DNA of 64,000 nucleotides. It comes from Streptomyces sp. KL109B. Its GTDB lineage: Bacteria > Actinomycetota > Actinomycetes > Streptomycetales > Streptomycetaceae. Position 1 is the first letter of the stretch; every line of letters begins with the position of its first letter. Location: positions 1 to 64,000 of the forward strand of contig NZ_JASERL010000003.1 in the NCBI RefSeq assembly GCF_030766935.1, in the 5' to 3' direction. Both the position numbers and the translations under genes were made by a program. The notes under the pieces were generated by a model that was given only the letters and a program-made list of their open reading frames with translations, was not told where the DNA came from and did no database searches. This document shows, in pieces, positions 18,532 to 26,907 of this stretch.

Positions 18532-19449
18532 ATGACTGCGCTCACGAAGACCCCCGAGAACGCCGATCTTCCAGCCGACCTCCACTCACCGGTCATCGAC
18601 TGGTTCACCGAGCACGCCCGCGACCTGCCCTGGCGCCGCCCCGACGCCGGTCCGTGGGGCGTGATGGTCAGCGAGTTCATGCTCCAGCAGACGCCCGTGA
18701 ACCGGGTGCTCCCGGTGTACGAGCAGTGGCTCGCGCGCTGGCCGCGCCCCGCCGACCTCGCCGAGGAGGCGCCCGGTGAGGCCGTCCGCGCCTGGGGCAG
18801 GCTCGGCTATCCGCGCCGCGCCCTGCGCCTGCACGGCGCCGCCGTCGCCATAACGGAGCGGCACGGCGGCGACGTACCGGCGCGGCACGCGCAGCTCCTC
18901 GCGCTGCCCGGTATCGGCGAGTACACGGCGGCCGCCGTCGCCTCGTTCGCGTACGGGCAGCGGCACGCGGTGCTCGACACGAACGTGCGGCGGGTGTTCG
19001 CCCGCGCCGTCGGCGGCGTGCAGTACCCGCCGAACGCCACGACCGCCGCCGAGCGGAAGCTGGCCCGCGCGCTGCTGCCCGAGGAGGACGACACCGCCGC
19101 GAAGTGGGCCGCCGCCTCCATGGAGTTGGGCGCCCTGGTGTGCACGGCCAAGAACGAGGAGTGCCACCGCTGCCCGATCGCCGCGATGTGTACGTGGCGT
19201 CTCGCGGGCAAGCCCGCGCACGAGGGCCCGCCGCGGCGCGGGCAGACGTACGCGGGCACCGACCGCCAGGTGCGCGGCAAGCTGCTCGCGGTGCTGCGGG
19301 AGGCCGTCGCGCCGGTGCCGCAGGCCGTACTCGACCGGGTGTGGGACGAGCCGGTGCAGCGGGCCAGGGCCTTGGACGGGCTGGTCGACGACGGTTTGGT
19401 GGAGCCGCTCGCGGGCGGCTTGTACCGGCTGCCGTCGGGCCGTCCGTAG
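18532..19449 (+). CDS. mutY: A/G-specific adenine DNA glycosylase
   Basis: MutY removes adenine mispaired with 8-oxoguanine. The 305-residue protein has the HhH-GPD fold (FMLQQTPVNRVLPVYEQW, LPGIGEYTAAAVASFAYG, the catalytic Asp in VLDTNVRRVFAR) and a C-terminal Fe4-S4 ligand set C-x6-C-x2-C-x5-C (CTAKNEECHRCPIAAMC). The C-terminal MutT-like recognition domain of E. coli MutY is shortened, as in many actinobacteria. A GGAGG site precedes the ATG. Imperfect GGCCGTCC/CGTAGGCC repeats surround the stop. Confidence 0.94.
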   Translation: MTALTKTPENADLPADLHSPVIDWFTEHARDLPWRRPDAGPWGVMVSEFMLQQTPVNRVLPVYEQWLARWPRPADLAEEAPGEAVRAWGRLGYPRRALRLHGAAVAITERHGGDVPARHAQLLALPGIGEYTAAAVASFAYGQRHAVLDTNVRRVFARAVGGVQYPPNATTAAERKLARALLPEEDDTAAKWAAASMELGALVCTAKNEECHRCPIAAMCTWRLAGKPAHEGPPRRGQTYAGTDRQVRGKLLAVLREAVAPVPQAVLDRVWDEPVQRARALDGLVDDGLVEPLAGGLYRLPSGRP

Positions 19450-19499
19450 GGTGGCCCGTAGGCCGCCCGCAGGCCGTCCTTAGGCCGCCCTTACATCCG

Positions 19500-19641
19500 T
19501 TACACAATCGACGGGTAGTCGTGCGGTCGCCGCTGGCCGGTACGGACAGCGCCGTGACAACTCCTCCGTAACTTCTTCCTCGTAACCGCACAGGATCTGT
19601 GCGGGCCACGGGGATGAGCGGGATTCGGGAGGCAGTTGATC
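19500..19641 (+). promoter_or_regulatory. sigE upstream region with direct repeats and a leader hairpin
   Basis: In Streptomyces coelicolor the sigE promoter is activated by CseB. This gap contains two CGTAAC copies 14 bases apart (19567 and 19581), plausible as an OmpR-type direct-repeat site. A perfect inverted repeat CCGCACAG-GAT-CTGTGCGG lies at 19586-19604, about 38 bases before the ATG. Neither element has been matched to a measured site. Confidence 0.4.
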
Positions 19642-20193
19642 ATGGCGCACGGCGGTGAGGTGCTCGAGTTCGAGGAGTACGTGCGGACGCGACAGGACGC
19701 CCTGTTGCGCAGCGCCCGGCGTCTGGTTCCCGACCCGGTCGACGCCCAGGACCTGCTGCAGACCGCGCTCGTGCGGACGTACGGCCGGTGGGACGGCATA
19801 GCGGACAAGCGGCTTGCCGACGCCTATCTGCGCCGCGTCATGATCAATACGCGGACGGAGTGGTGGCGGGCGCGCAAGCTGGAGGAAGTGCCCACCGAGC
19901 AGCTTCCGGAGTCCTCGGTCGACGACTCGACGGAGCAGCACGCGGACCGCGCCCTGCTGATGGACGTCATGAAGGTGCTGGCTCCGAAGCAGCGCAGCGT
20001 CGTCGTGCTGCGACACTGGGAGCAGATGTCCACAGAGGAGACGGCCGCCGCCCTCGGAATGTCGGCCGGAACCGTGAAGAGCACGCTGCACCGGGCCCTC
20101 GCCCGGCTCCGTGAGGAGCTGGAGAAGCGGGAGAGCGAGGACCTGGTGGCCCGCGCGCTCGAACGTGAGGAGCGGGAGCGTTGCGCGGCCTAG
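19642..20193 (+). CDS. sigE: ECF RNA polymerase sigma factor SigE
   Basis: SigE directs transcription of cell-envelope stress genes in Streptomyces. The 183-residue protein has region 2 (RQDALLRSARRLVPDPVDAQ, then TALVRTYGRW) and region 4 (LAPKQRSVVVLRHWEQMSTE, then AAALGMSAGTVKSTLHRAL). It matches the SigE pattern from its EVLEFEEYVRTRQDALL start onward. A GGGAGG site lies 9 bases before the ATG; a TTG two codons earlier is less likely. It is followed by cseA, cseB and cseC, the set that links envelope damage to sigE transcription. No anti-sigma gene is present, as known for this system. Confidence 0.95.
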   Translation: MAHGGEVLEFEEYVRTRQDALLRSARRLVPDPVDAQDLLQTALVRTYGRWDGIADKRLADAYLRRVMINTRTEWWRARKLEEVPTEQLPESSVDDSTEQHADRALLMDVMKVLAPKQRSVVVLRHWEQMSTEETAAALGMSAGTVKSTLHRALARLREELEKRESEDLVARALEREERERCAA

Positions 20194-20894
20194 GGATAGG
20201 TGCCGCCGGGATTCGTACGTCCCTGACACGGGGGCGTGCGTTCCTGTTGCGGGGGGCGAAGGCGGGGGGTGCGGCGATCGCCGCGCTCGCCGCCCTCGGG
20301 CTTTTCGCCGGAGTTCTCGCGGCGTGCTCGACGGGAGGCACCGGCCCCCGCGACGAGGGCCCGGCCCGCACGGACCCGGTCGGATCGACGGCGGCCGCGG
20401 ACGGCGCGAGCCCCTCGCCCTCCGCCTCGCCGAGCCCCCCGTCCTCCTCCGAGGCGGTCCGGATCGTGAAGAAGGATCCGAAGGTCAGCGCCGACATCAA
20501 GCGCGACCTCAAGCCGTGCGTGGAGGACGAGTACCCGGTCGACGTGAGCTACGGAACGCTGACCGGCAGCTCCCGCAGCGACGTCGTGGTCAACGTGATG
20601 ACCTGCGGAGACGCGGTCTCCATCGGCACGTACGTGTATCGCGACGTGGGCGGCACGTACAAGAATGTGTTCCGGGACGAGGAGCCCCCGGTGTACGGGG
20701 AGATCGACCGGGGTGATCTCGTGGTCACCAAGCAGGTGTACGAGAAGGGCGACTCGGTCGCCTCGCCCTCGGGCGAGGAGGTCCTCACGTACCGGTGGAA
20801 CGGGGACCACTTCGCCCAGGAGAGCCGCACGCACAACGACTACAGCAAAGCGGTGGACGGGGAGAGCCCCGCGCCTTCGGACGACGACGGCTGA
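20181..20894 (+). CDS. cseA: Lipoprotein CseA, negative modulator of the SigE/Cse response
   Basis: The 237-residue protein from the TTG at 20181 overlaps the end of sigE by 13 bases. The N-terminal stretch is long and basic and is followed by a lipoprotein signal (AALAALGLFAGVLAAC, predicted lipidated Cys near residue 49), then an Ala/Ser/Pro linker and a soluble domain. In S. coelicolor CseA is an extracytoplasmic lipoprotein that dampens CseC signalling. A start nearer the lipobox is possible, but no better ATG/GTG exists in frame. A 14-bp tandem repeat carrying the stop codon ends the gene. Confidence 0.85.
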   Translation: MRGLGIGAAGIRTSLTRGRAFLLRGAKAGGAAIAALAALGLFAGVLAACSTGGTGPRDEGPARTDPVGSTAAADGASPSPSASPSPPSSSEAVRIVKKDPKVSADIKRDLKPCVEDEYPVDVSYGTLTGSSRSDVVVNVMTCGDAVSIGTYVYRDVGGTYKNVFRDEEPPVYGEIDRGDLVVTKQVYEKGDSVASPSGEEVLTYRWNGDHFAQESRTHNDYSKAVDGESPAPSDDDG

Positions 20895-20924
20895 ACAACG
20901 ACGGCTGAACGACGACGGTTGAAC
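20883..20924 (+). repeat. 14-bp tandem repeat, three copies, over the cseA stop
   Basis: Three units of (G/A)ACGACGG(C/T)TGAAC sit head to tail. The first contains the cseA stop codon TGA (20892-20894); the copies place further TGA triplets in the other frames. Confidence 0.85.
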
Positions 20925-20990
20925 AGTGTGACCAAGGCCCGCGTGAGAAGGCTTACGTGATGAAGGCCTACACGGTGGAGGAGAGAACGG

Positions 20991-21731
20991 ATGGCTGTCA
21001 TGGGCGGTGAGCGCAAGGGCGAGCCGACGCACGTCCTGTTCGTCGAGGACGACGACGTCATCCGCGAGGCCACCCAGCTCGCCCTGGAGCGCGACGGTTT
21101 CGTGGTGACCGCGATGCCGGACGGGCTCAAGGGCCTGGAGGCGTTCCGGTCGAACCGGCCGGACATCGCGCTGCTCGACGTGATGGTGCCGGGGCTCGAC
21201 GGGGTCTCCCTGTGCCGGCGCATCCGCGACGACTCGACGGTCCCGGTGATCATGCTCTCCGCGCGCGCGGACTCCATCGACGTCGTGCTCGGCCTGGAGG
21301 CCGGGGCGGACGACTACGTGACGAAGCCCTTCGACGGGGCGGTGCTCGTGGCCCGGATCCGCGCCGTCCTGCGCCGCTTCGGGCACGCGGGCATCGCGGC
21401 GGCGGCCGCCTCCGGCGCGGCCGATGAGGCGCCCGCGCCCGAGCACGGCGCGCTGCGCTTCGGCGACCTGGAGATCGACACGGACGGCATGGAGGTCAGG
21501 AAGGCCGGGCAGCCGGTGGCCCTGACGCCCACCGAGATGCGCCTGCTGCTCGAATTCTCCTCGGCGCCCGGCACCGTACTCTCCCGCGACAAGCTCCTTG
21601 AGCGGGTCTGGGACTACGGCTGGGGCGGCGACACCCGCGTCGTCGACGTCCATGTGCAGCGGCTGCGTACGAAGATCGGCCAGGACCGGATCGAGACGGT
21701 CCGCGGCTTCGGCTACAAGCTCAAGGCCTGA
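20991..21731 (+). CDS. cseB: OmpR-family response regulator CseB
   Basis: The 246-residue protein is the response regulator that activates sigE. Its receiver domain has the acidic pair EDDD (residues 19-22), phosphoacceptor Asp63 in IALLDVMVPG and the KPF lysine. The C-terminal winged helix is of OmpR type (TPTEMRLLLEFSSAPGTVLS, then DTRVVDVHVQRLRTKIG). A GGAGGAG site lies just upstream of the ATG. It is followed by cseC after 21 bases. Confidence 0.95.
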   Translation: MAVMGGERKGEPTHVLFVEDDDVIREATQLALERDGFVVTAMPDGLKGLEAFRSNRPDIALLDVMVPGLDGVSLCRRIRDDSTVPVIMLSARADSIDVVLGLEAGADDYVTKPFDGAVLVARIRAVLRRFGHAGIAAAAASGAADEAPAPEHGALRFGDLEIDTDGMEVRKAGQPVALTPTEMRLLLEFSSAPGTVLSRDKLLERVWDYGWGGDTRVVDVHVQRLRTKIGQDRIETVRGFGYKLKA

Positions 21732-21752
21732 GCGGCGGATGGAACAGCGCAT

Positions 21753-23228
21753 ATGAGCCGGGGGACTACGGAGACCACGGGGGCGACGCGGACCACGAAG
21801 GCCGCGGGGGCCGCTCTCTCGACGGCCGACGTCCCCGCGCCGCGCGCCACCGCCGCCGCCCGGCGATCGCCCGGCGCCCGGAGGACGGCCCGCTCCTGGC
21901 TCCCCTACGGCCTGCGCAGCGGCGTGCGCTGGAAGATCAGTGTCGCCATCGCCTGCGTGGGCGCGCTCGTCGCCGTGGCACTCAGCCTCGTCGTGCACAA
22001 CGCGGCCCGCGTCTCGATGCTGGACAGCGCGCGGGACGTGCAGGACGAGCGGATCCAGTTCGTGCAGCGGCAGTACGAGGCGCGCGGCGGCAATCTCCCG
22101 GTCGGCTTCAAGGTGGACGATCCGGCGCTCCCGCAGGACCTGCGCGCGAAGGCGCGCGAGGGCCGCCGTGTCACCTACGTGTCGGAGTCGCCCAGCGGCG
22201 TACCGGACATCTGGGCCGCGGTGCCGCTCAGCAGCGGCGAGATCCTCTCGGTGCACACCCGGTTCGCCGACCGCAGCAGCGCCGTGATGAAGGACCTCGA
22301 CAAGGCGCTGCTCATCGGCTCGATCTCCGTCGTGCTCGGCGGCAGCGCGCTCGGCGTCCTCATCGGCGGCCAGCTCTCCCGCCGCCTTCGCAAGGCGGCG
22401 AGCGCCGCCCGCGATGTCGCCGCGGGCCAGAGCGACGTCCGCGTACGCCGCGCTATCGGCGGTGTCGTACGGGACGAGACGGACGATCTGGCGCAGGCCG
22501 TCGACGCGATGGCGGATGCCCTGAAGCAGCGCCTGGAGGCCGAGCGCCGGGTCACCGCCGACATCGCGCACGAGCTGCGCACCCCGGTCACCGGCCTGCT
22601 CACCGCCGCCGAACTGCTGCCGCCGGGCCGCCCCAGCGAACTCGTCAAGGACCGTGCGCAGGCGATGCGTACGCTCGTCGAGGACGTGCTGGAAGTGGCC
22701 CGGCTCGACAGCGCCGCCGAGCGGGCGGAGCTGCAGGACATCATGCTGGGCGAGTTCGTGGAGCGCCGGGTGGCGGCCCGCGCCGCCGACGGGGTCACCG
22801 TGCGAGTGATACACGAGTCCGAGGTGACGACGGACCCGCGCCGCCTGGAGCGCATCCTCTTCAACCTGCTGGCGAACGCCGCGAAGCACGCGAGCCCGCC
22901 CATCGAGGTCAGCGTCGAGGGGCGGGTGCTTCGGGTGCGGGACCATGGGCCCGGTTTCCCGGAGGAGTTGCTGGAGGAGGGGCCGAGCCGGTTCCGCACT
23001 GGCGCCGCCGACCGTGCGGGGCACGGGCACGGTCTGGGGCTGACGATCGCGGCGGGCCAGGCGCGGGTGCTCGGCGCCCGGCTCACGTTCCGCAACATCC
23101 GGCCGCAGAACGCGGAGCACGATGCCCCCTCCGAGGGGGCCGTGGCGGTGCTGTGGCTGCCGGAGCACGCTCCGACGAACACGGGGAGCTTTCCGATGGT
23201 GCGGTTGCCTGGCGGCGGCGACCGGTGA
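21753..23228 (+). CDS. cseC: Sensor histidine kinase CseC
   Basis: The 491-residue kinase senses cell-envelope damage and phosphorylates CseB. An unusually long basic N-terminus of about 55 residues precedes the first membrane helix (residues about 62-82). A sensor loop of about 100 residues and a second helix (about 186-206) follow, then a HAMP domain, the H-box with His273 (VTADIAHELRTPVTG), the N-box (FNLLANAAKHA) and G-boxes (VRDHGPGFPE, GHGHGLGLTIA). Its order downstream of cseB is that of the known cluster. Confidence 0.94.
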   Translation: MSRGTTETTGATRTTKAAGAALSTADVPAPRATAAARRSPGARRTARSWLPYGLRSGVRWKISVAIACVGALVAVALSLVVHNAARVSMLDSARDVQDERIQFVQRQYEARGGNLPVGFKVDDPALPQDLRAKAREGRRVTYVSESPSGVPDIWAAVPLSSGEILSVHTRFADRSSAVMKDLDKALLIGSISVVLGGSALGVLIGGQLSRRLRKAASAARDVAAGQSDVRVRRAIGGVVRDETDDLAQAVDAMADALKQRLEAERRVTADIAHELRTPVTGLLTAAELLPPGRPSELVKDRAQAMRTLVEDVLEVARLDSAAERAELQDIMLGEFVERRVAARAADGVTVRVIHESEVTTDPRRLERILFNLLANAAKHASPPIEVSVEGRVLRVRDHGPGFPEELLEEGPSRFRTGAADRAGHGHGLGLTIAAGQARVLGARLTFRNIRPQNAEHDAPSEGAVAVLWLPEHAPTNTGSFPMVRLPGGGDR

Positions 23229-23253
23229 GTTCCCCGCTCACCCGGGGCCACGC

Positions 23254-23455
23254 CACGGGGCTCCGCCCCGGACCCCGCGCCTCAATCGCCGGCGGGGCTT
23301 GATTTACCCGGCCCCACGCCTCCACCACCGCAAGGGCTTGATTTACCCGGCCCCACGCCTCCACCACCGCAAGGGCTTGATTTACCCGGCCCCACGCCTC
23401 CACCACCGCAAGGGCTCGATTCACCCAGCCCCGCGCCTCAATCGTCGGCGGCGGG
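23254..23455. repeat. Dispersed repeat cluster including a 39-bp unit in three perfect tandem copies
   Basis: Between cseC and the convergent MFS gene lies a GGGGCTCCGCCCCGGACCCC element with CTCAATCGCCGGCGGGG and CTTGATT. It is followed by three identical 39-bp units at 23298-23336, 23337-23375 and 23376-23414 (each CTTGATTTACCCGGCCCCAC then GCCTCCACCACCGCAAGGG). A fourth, diverged copy then supplies the last codons and stop of the MFS gene. The units have no spacers, so this is not a CRISPR array. Confidence 0.9.
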
Positions 23456-25015
23456 GTTCAGGTTGTCCGACCCCCGCAGCACGACCTCCTTGACGAAGAC
23501 CGCCGCGATGAGTGCGACGAGCGCGACGGCGGAGCCCAGCAGGAACGCGGAGTGCGTGCCGGAGGAGACCGCGAACTGGTAGGCGTCCCGCACCTGCGCC
23601 GGCAGCTTCGCGATCGCGTCCGCGTTCAACTGCGCCGACTGCTCGGTGAACTTCCCGCCGAGCGCCCCGGCCTTCTCCGCCATGACGTCCTGCACCCGGT
23701 TGTTGAACAGCGCGCCCATGATGGCGACGCCGAACGACGAACCCAACGTACGGAACAGGGTCGTCGACGAGGACGCGACGCCCATGTCCTTCATCTCCAC
23801 GCTGTTCTGCGCGACCAGCATCGTGATCTGCATCAGACAGCCCATCCCGGCGCCGAGCACGGCCATGTAGAGCCCGGACGTGAACCGCGAGGTCCCGGTG
23901 TCCATCTGCGCGAGCAGGAACAGCCCGACGATCATCAGCACGCTGCCCACCACCGGAAACACCTTGTACTTACCGGTGTTGGTGGTGACCCGGCCCGCGA
24001 TCAGCGAGACGACCATCATCGAGAGCAGCATCGGAAGCAGCAGCAGACCGGAGTTGGTCGCGGACGCACCCTGCACGGACTGCTGGTACAGCGGCAGGAA
24101 GAGCACCGCGCCGAACATCACGAAGCCGGTGATGAAGCCGATCACGGACATCAGCGTGAAGTTGAGGTTGCGGAAGATGTGCAGCGGCACGATCGGCTCT
24201 GCGGCCTTGGTCTGCCAGAACACGAAGCCGACGAGCGCGGCGACACCGATCCCGATCAACTCCATGATCACGGCGGAGTCCCAGGCGTACTCGGTCCCGC
24301 CCCACGTGGTCACGAGGACGATCGAGGTGATGCCGACGGTGAGCAGCCCGGCCCCGAAGTAGTCGATGGAGTGCGCGGCCCGCTTCTTCGGCAGGTGCAG
24401 CACGGCGGTGATCGCGACGAGGGCGACGATGCCGAGCGGCACGTTGATGTAGAAGGCCCAGCGCCAGCCGAGGTGGTCGGTGAGGGTGCCGCCGACGAGC
24501 GGTCCGCCGATCATGGCGAGCGCCATCACGCCGGCCATCATGCCCTGGTACTTGCCCCGCTCCCGCGGCGGAATGAGGTCGCCGATGATGGCCATGACAC
24601 CGACCATCAGCCCGCCGGCGCCGAGCCCCTGCACGGCCCTGAACCCGATCAACTGGCCCATGTCCTGGGCCATTCCGCTGAGCACGGAGCCGAGCAGGAA
24701 GATCACGATGGAGGTCAGGAAGGCGCCCTTCCTGCCGTACATGTCACCGATCTTGCCCCAGATCGGGGTGGAGGCGGCGGTCGCGAGCGTGTACGCGGTG
24801 ACGACCCACGACAGATGCTCGAGCCCGCCCAACTCGCCGACGATGGTGGGCATCGCGGTGCCAATGATCATGTTGTCGAGCATGGCGAGCAGCATCGCGA
24901 GCATCAGCGCGAGCAGCACGACGCGCACGCTGCGTGGCTGTTTCGCCTGTGGTTCCTGATCCGGTCCTTGATCCGATATGGCGGGCTGTGCCGCTGCCTG
25001 TGCCATGGTCCCCAC
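23438..25015 (-). CDS. Fourteen-helix MFS drug exporter (EmrB/QacA type)
   Basis: A 525-residue proton-driven multidrug exporter. It shows the DHA2 family pattern of about 14 membrane helices, motif A-like sequence (GKIGDMYGRKG), a Pro/Gly-rich motif C region (MIGGPLVGGTLTDHLGWRWAF) and YINVPLGI. It is divergent from a TetR regulator, and a strong inverted operator covers its promoter, so drug-inducible control is likely. Its last residues (NPAADD) and stop codon come from a copy of the dispersed intergenic repeat. Confidence 0.93.
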   Translation of the reverse strand: MGTMAQAAAQPAISDQGPDQEPQAKQPRSVRVVLLALMLAMLLAMLDNMIIGTAMPTIVGELGGLEHLSWVVTAYTLATAASTPIWGKIGDMYGRKGAFLTSIVIFLLGSVLSGMAQDMGQLIGFRAVQGLGAGGLMVGVMAIIGDLIPPRERGKYQGMMAGVMALAMIGGPLVGGTLTDHLGWRWAFYINVPLGIVALVAITAVLHLPKKRAAHSIDYFGAGLLTVGITSIVLVTTWGGTEYAWDSAVIMELIGIGVAALVGFVFWQTKAAEPIVPLHIFRNLNFTLMSVIGFITGFVMFGAVLFLPLYQQSVQGASATNSGLLLLPMLLSMMVVSLIAGRVTTNTGKYKVFPVVGSVLMIVGLFLLAQMDTGTSRFTSGLYMAVLGAGMGCLMQITMLVAQNSVEMKDMGVASSSTTLFRTLGSSFGVAIMGALFNNRVQDVMAEKAGALGGKFTEQSAQLNADAIAKLPAQVRDAYQFAVSSGTHSAFLLGSAVALVALIAAVFVKEVVLRGSDNLNPAADD

Positions 25016-25034
25016 TCCCCTGTACCCCCCGGGA

Positions 25035-25104
25035 CTTACTTGCCGCCCGGCTAGTTACCTACAATGGGGAAAGTAGAGCGCCAACTAGCCGGGCGTCAAG
25101 TAAG
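25035..25104. promoter_or_regulatory. Divergent operator/promoter: 22-bp inverted arms between MFS and TetR genes
   Basis: Two 22-base arms (25035-25056 and 25083-25104) are inverted copies with one mismatch, containing CGCCCGGCTAGTT and AACTAGCCGGGCG, 26 bases apart. On the minus strand the right arm holds TTGACG (25099-25094). After an 18-base spacer TACTTT follows (25075-25070), a good promoter for the MFS gene. Binding by the adjacent TetR protein would block it. Confidence 0.75.
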
Positions 25105-25146
25105 TTTTTTCCAAAGCACGACAAGGGCACGAAAGGCAGCCAGCCG

Positions 25147-25731
25147 ATGGTCACGGGCAGCAGCAAGCCGCAGCAGCGCCGCGGGGACACCCGCCAGCGC
25201 ATTCAGGACGTGACCTTGGAGCTCATCGCCGAGCAGGGGTACGAGAAGACCTCGCTGCGGGAGATCTCCGAGCGCCTCGGTGTGACGAAGGCCGCTCTCT
25301 ACTACCACTTCAAGACCAAGGAAGACATCGTCGTCAGCCTCTTCACGGACCTGATGAAGCCGATCGACGACGTGATCGCGTGGGCCGCCGAGCAGCCGTC
25401 GACGCTGGAGGCCAAGCTCCAGATCCTGAGCCACTACTCGAACGCGCTCGCCGACGCGGCCCCGCTCTTCCGCTTCATGCAGGAGAACCAGGCGACGATG
25501 CGCGAGCTGAGCATCGGCGAGAACTTCAAGGAACGCATGACGTCCCTGCTCGACCATCTCCTGCCGGAGAACGTCACGCTGACCGACCGGGTCCGCTGCT
25601 TCAGCGCGCTGTTCTCGATGCACGCCGGAATGTTCGTCCTCAAGGACGTCGAAGGCGACCCCGAGGAGAAGCGCAAGGCCATCCTCGAGGTCGCCTCGGA
25701 CCTGGTCACCCAGGCCCACAAGAACTACTGA
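25147..25731 (+). CDS. TetR-family regulator of the divergent MFS pump
   Basis: A 194-residue regulator with an N-terminal TetR helix-turn-helix (RGDTRQRIQDVTLELIAEQG, then LREISERLGVTKAALYYHF) and a helical ligand domain. Divergent placement and the long inverted operator suggest that it represses both itself and the pump and is released by a pump substrate. The ATG at 25147 follows a CAGCC sequence with no strong ribosome site; the open frame upstream is not coding-like. A 10-bp tandem duplication spans the stop. Confidence 0.92.
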   Translation: MVTGSSKPQQRRGDTRQRIQDVTLELIAEQGYEKTSLREISERLGVTKAALYYHFKTKEDIVVSLFTDLMKPIDDVIAWAAEQPSTLEAKLQILSHYSNALADAAPLFRFMQENQATMRELSIGENFKERMTSLLDHLLPENVTLTDRVRCFSALFSMHAGMFVLKDVEGDPEEKRKAILEVASDLVTQAHKNY

Positions 25732-25753
25732 GAACTACTCGGGCGGCAGCGCC

Positions 25754-26443
25754 TCAGACGCTCACGCCCTCCTTCTCCAGGAAGGAGACGGGGTTGATCG
25801 CCGAGCCGTAGTCCGCCGTCGTGCGGATCTCGAAGTGCAGGTGCGGGCCGCTGGAGTTGCCGGTGTCGCCGGACAGCGCGATGTGGTCGCCGGTCTCGAC
25901 CTTGTCGCCGACCTTCACGTCGATCTTCGACAGGTGCGCGTACTGCGAGTACGTGCCGTCGCTGTGCTTGATGACGATGGCGTTGCCGTACGCGGAGCCG
26001 TCACCGGCGCCGTTGCCGCCGGCCTTGACGACGGTGCCGCCGTGCACGGCCATCACGTCGGTGCCGACCGGCACCGCGAAGTCCTGGCCGGAGTGGTGGC
26101 CGCTGGCCCACATGGCGCCGCCCTGCGAGTAGCCGGCGGAGAGCTCGTAGTCCTTGACCGGGTCGATCCAGGACTTGGCCTTCTTCTCCTCGGCCGCCTT
26201 CTTCTTCTCGTCGGCCTTCTTCTTGGCCTTCGCGGCGTTGTCGGCGGCCTTGGCCTGAGCGGTGGCCTGGGCCTCGACGGAGGTCGTCGTGGTGATCCCG
26301 GGCAGGGCGGTGGCCTCCGCCGAGTCGGCGACCGCGGCCCCGGTCCCGAGCAGCGCCGACACTCCGAACCCGGCGGCCACCACGGCGGCGCGCTTGCGGA
26401 GCATGGACGTGCCGGAATGGTGGGACTTGGTGCGCTTCGACAT
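25754..26443 (-). CDS. Secreted M23-family peptidase
   Basis: The 229-residue exported protein has an N-terminal signal peptide (KRAAVVAAGFGVSALLGTGA, then AVADS), an Ala/Lys/Glu coiled linker (residues about 60-90), and a C-terminal LytM/M23 domain. The zinc-site motifs HHSGQDFAVPVG, YAHLSKIDV and GPHLHFEIR are all present, so it is likely an active peptidoglycan endopeptidase. AGAGG lies 9 bases before the ATG at 26443; the upstream open frame looks non-coding. It is convergent with the TetR gene. Confidence 0.93.
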   Translation of the reverse strand: MSKRTKSHHSGTSMLRKRAAVVAAGFGVSALLGTGAAVADSAEATALPGITTTTSVEAQATAQAKAADNAAKAKKKADEKKKAAEEKKAKSWIDPVKDYELSAGYSQGGAMWASGHHSGQDFAVPVGTDVMAVHGGTVVKAGGNGAGDGSAYGNAIVIKHSDGTYSQYAHLSKIDVKVGDKVETGDHIALSGDTGNSSGPHLHFEIRTTADYGSAINPVSFLEKEGVSV

Positions 26444-26907
26444 TCGGGGGACCTCTCGGGCTTCCGGAGCCTGGGAGGCTCTGGTTCTGGCTCTGGGACA
26501 TGAACGGACCCGGCGCACACACTCGTGCTGCCGGGTCGGCCATCCCTTGGTAACCCGACCGCCCATCGCCGCCCAAAACGCCCATCTACGACACCCCCTC
26601 GTAGGCCCGCTCCGGAAATGGTCCCGGGCGACCGACCGTCCGACCTGGACGGAAGTCGTCCGATTTATGGCCTCATCCTGGGTTTAACTCCACTTCATCG
26701 ATGTACGCCCAGGCCGCACGCGAGCTGCGGACACACTCCGACACCCGTACGGACAAATCACCGGAACCCATCGACCTCGTAACAGCCCGCCCAAAGCGCC
26801 CCCGCTCCACTATTTCCGCTAGTACGTGACACACGTCCTGTGCGGCAAGTCACCGACCGGCAAGATCCAACCCCATCCGAATGTGACCGGGGCTACGCTC
26901 CCGAGCC
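26444..26907. other. 464-base gene-free gap between M23 peptidase and NACHT gene
   Basis: No ORF is supported. On the peptidase side there is a hairpin with arms ACCCGGC (26508-26514) and GCCGGGT (26530-26536) and an inner GCAC/GTGC stem, which would lie in the peptidase 5' leader. Cell-wall hydrolase leaders in Streptomyces can carry c-di-AMP (ydaO) riboswitches, but I could not find that element's conserved core here. The NACHT side is AT-richer around 26660-26830 and may hold its promoter. Confidence 0.4.

Noticed and set aside
20190..23168. Minus-strand open frame of 992 codons across cseA-cseB-cseC
   Set aside because: It is a codon-bias shadow of the three well-supported plus-strand genes.
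23298..23414. 39-bp direct repeats as a possible CRISPR array
   Set aside because: The three units abut without spacers and belong to a dispersed intergenic repeat family; no cas genes are near.
26500..26700. c-di-AMP (ydaO) riboswitch upstream of the M23 peptidase
   Set aside because: A CCGGAGCGGG fragment occurs on the right strand, but the conserved GGGGGA-type core and the rest of the element are absent.
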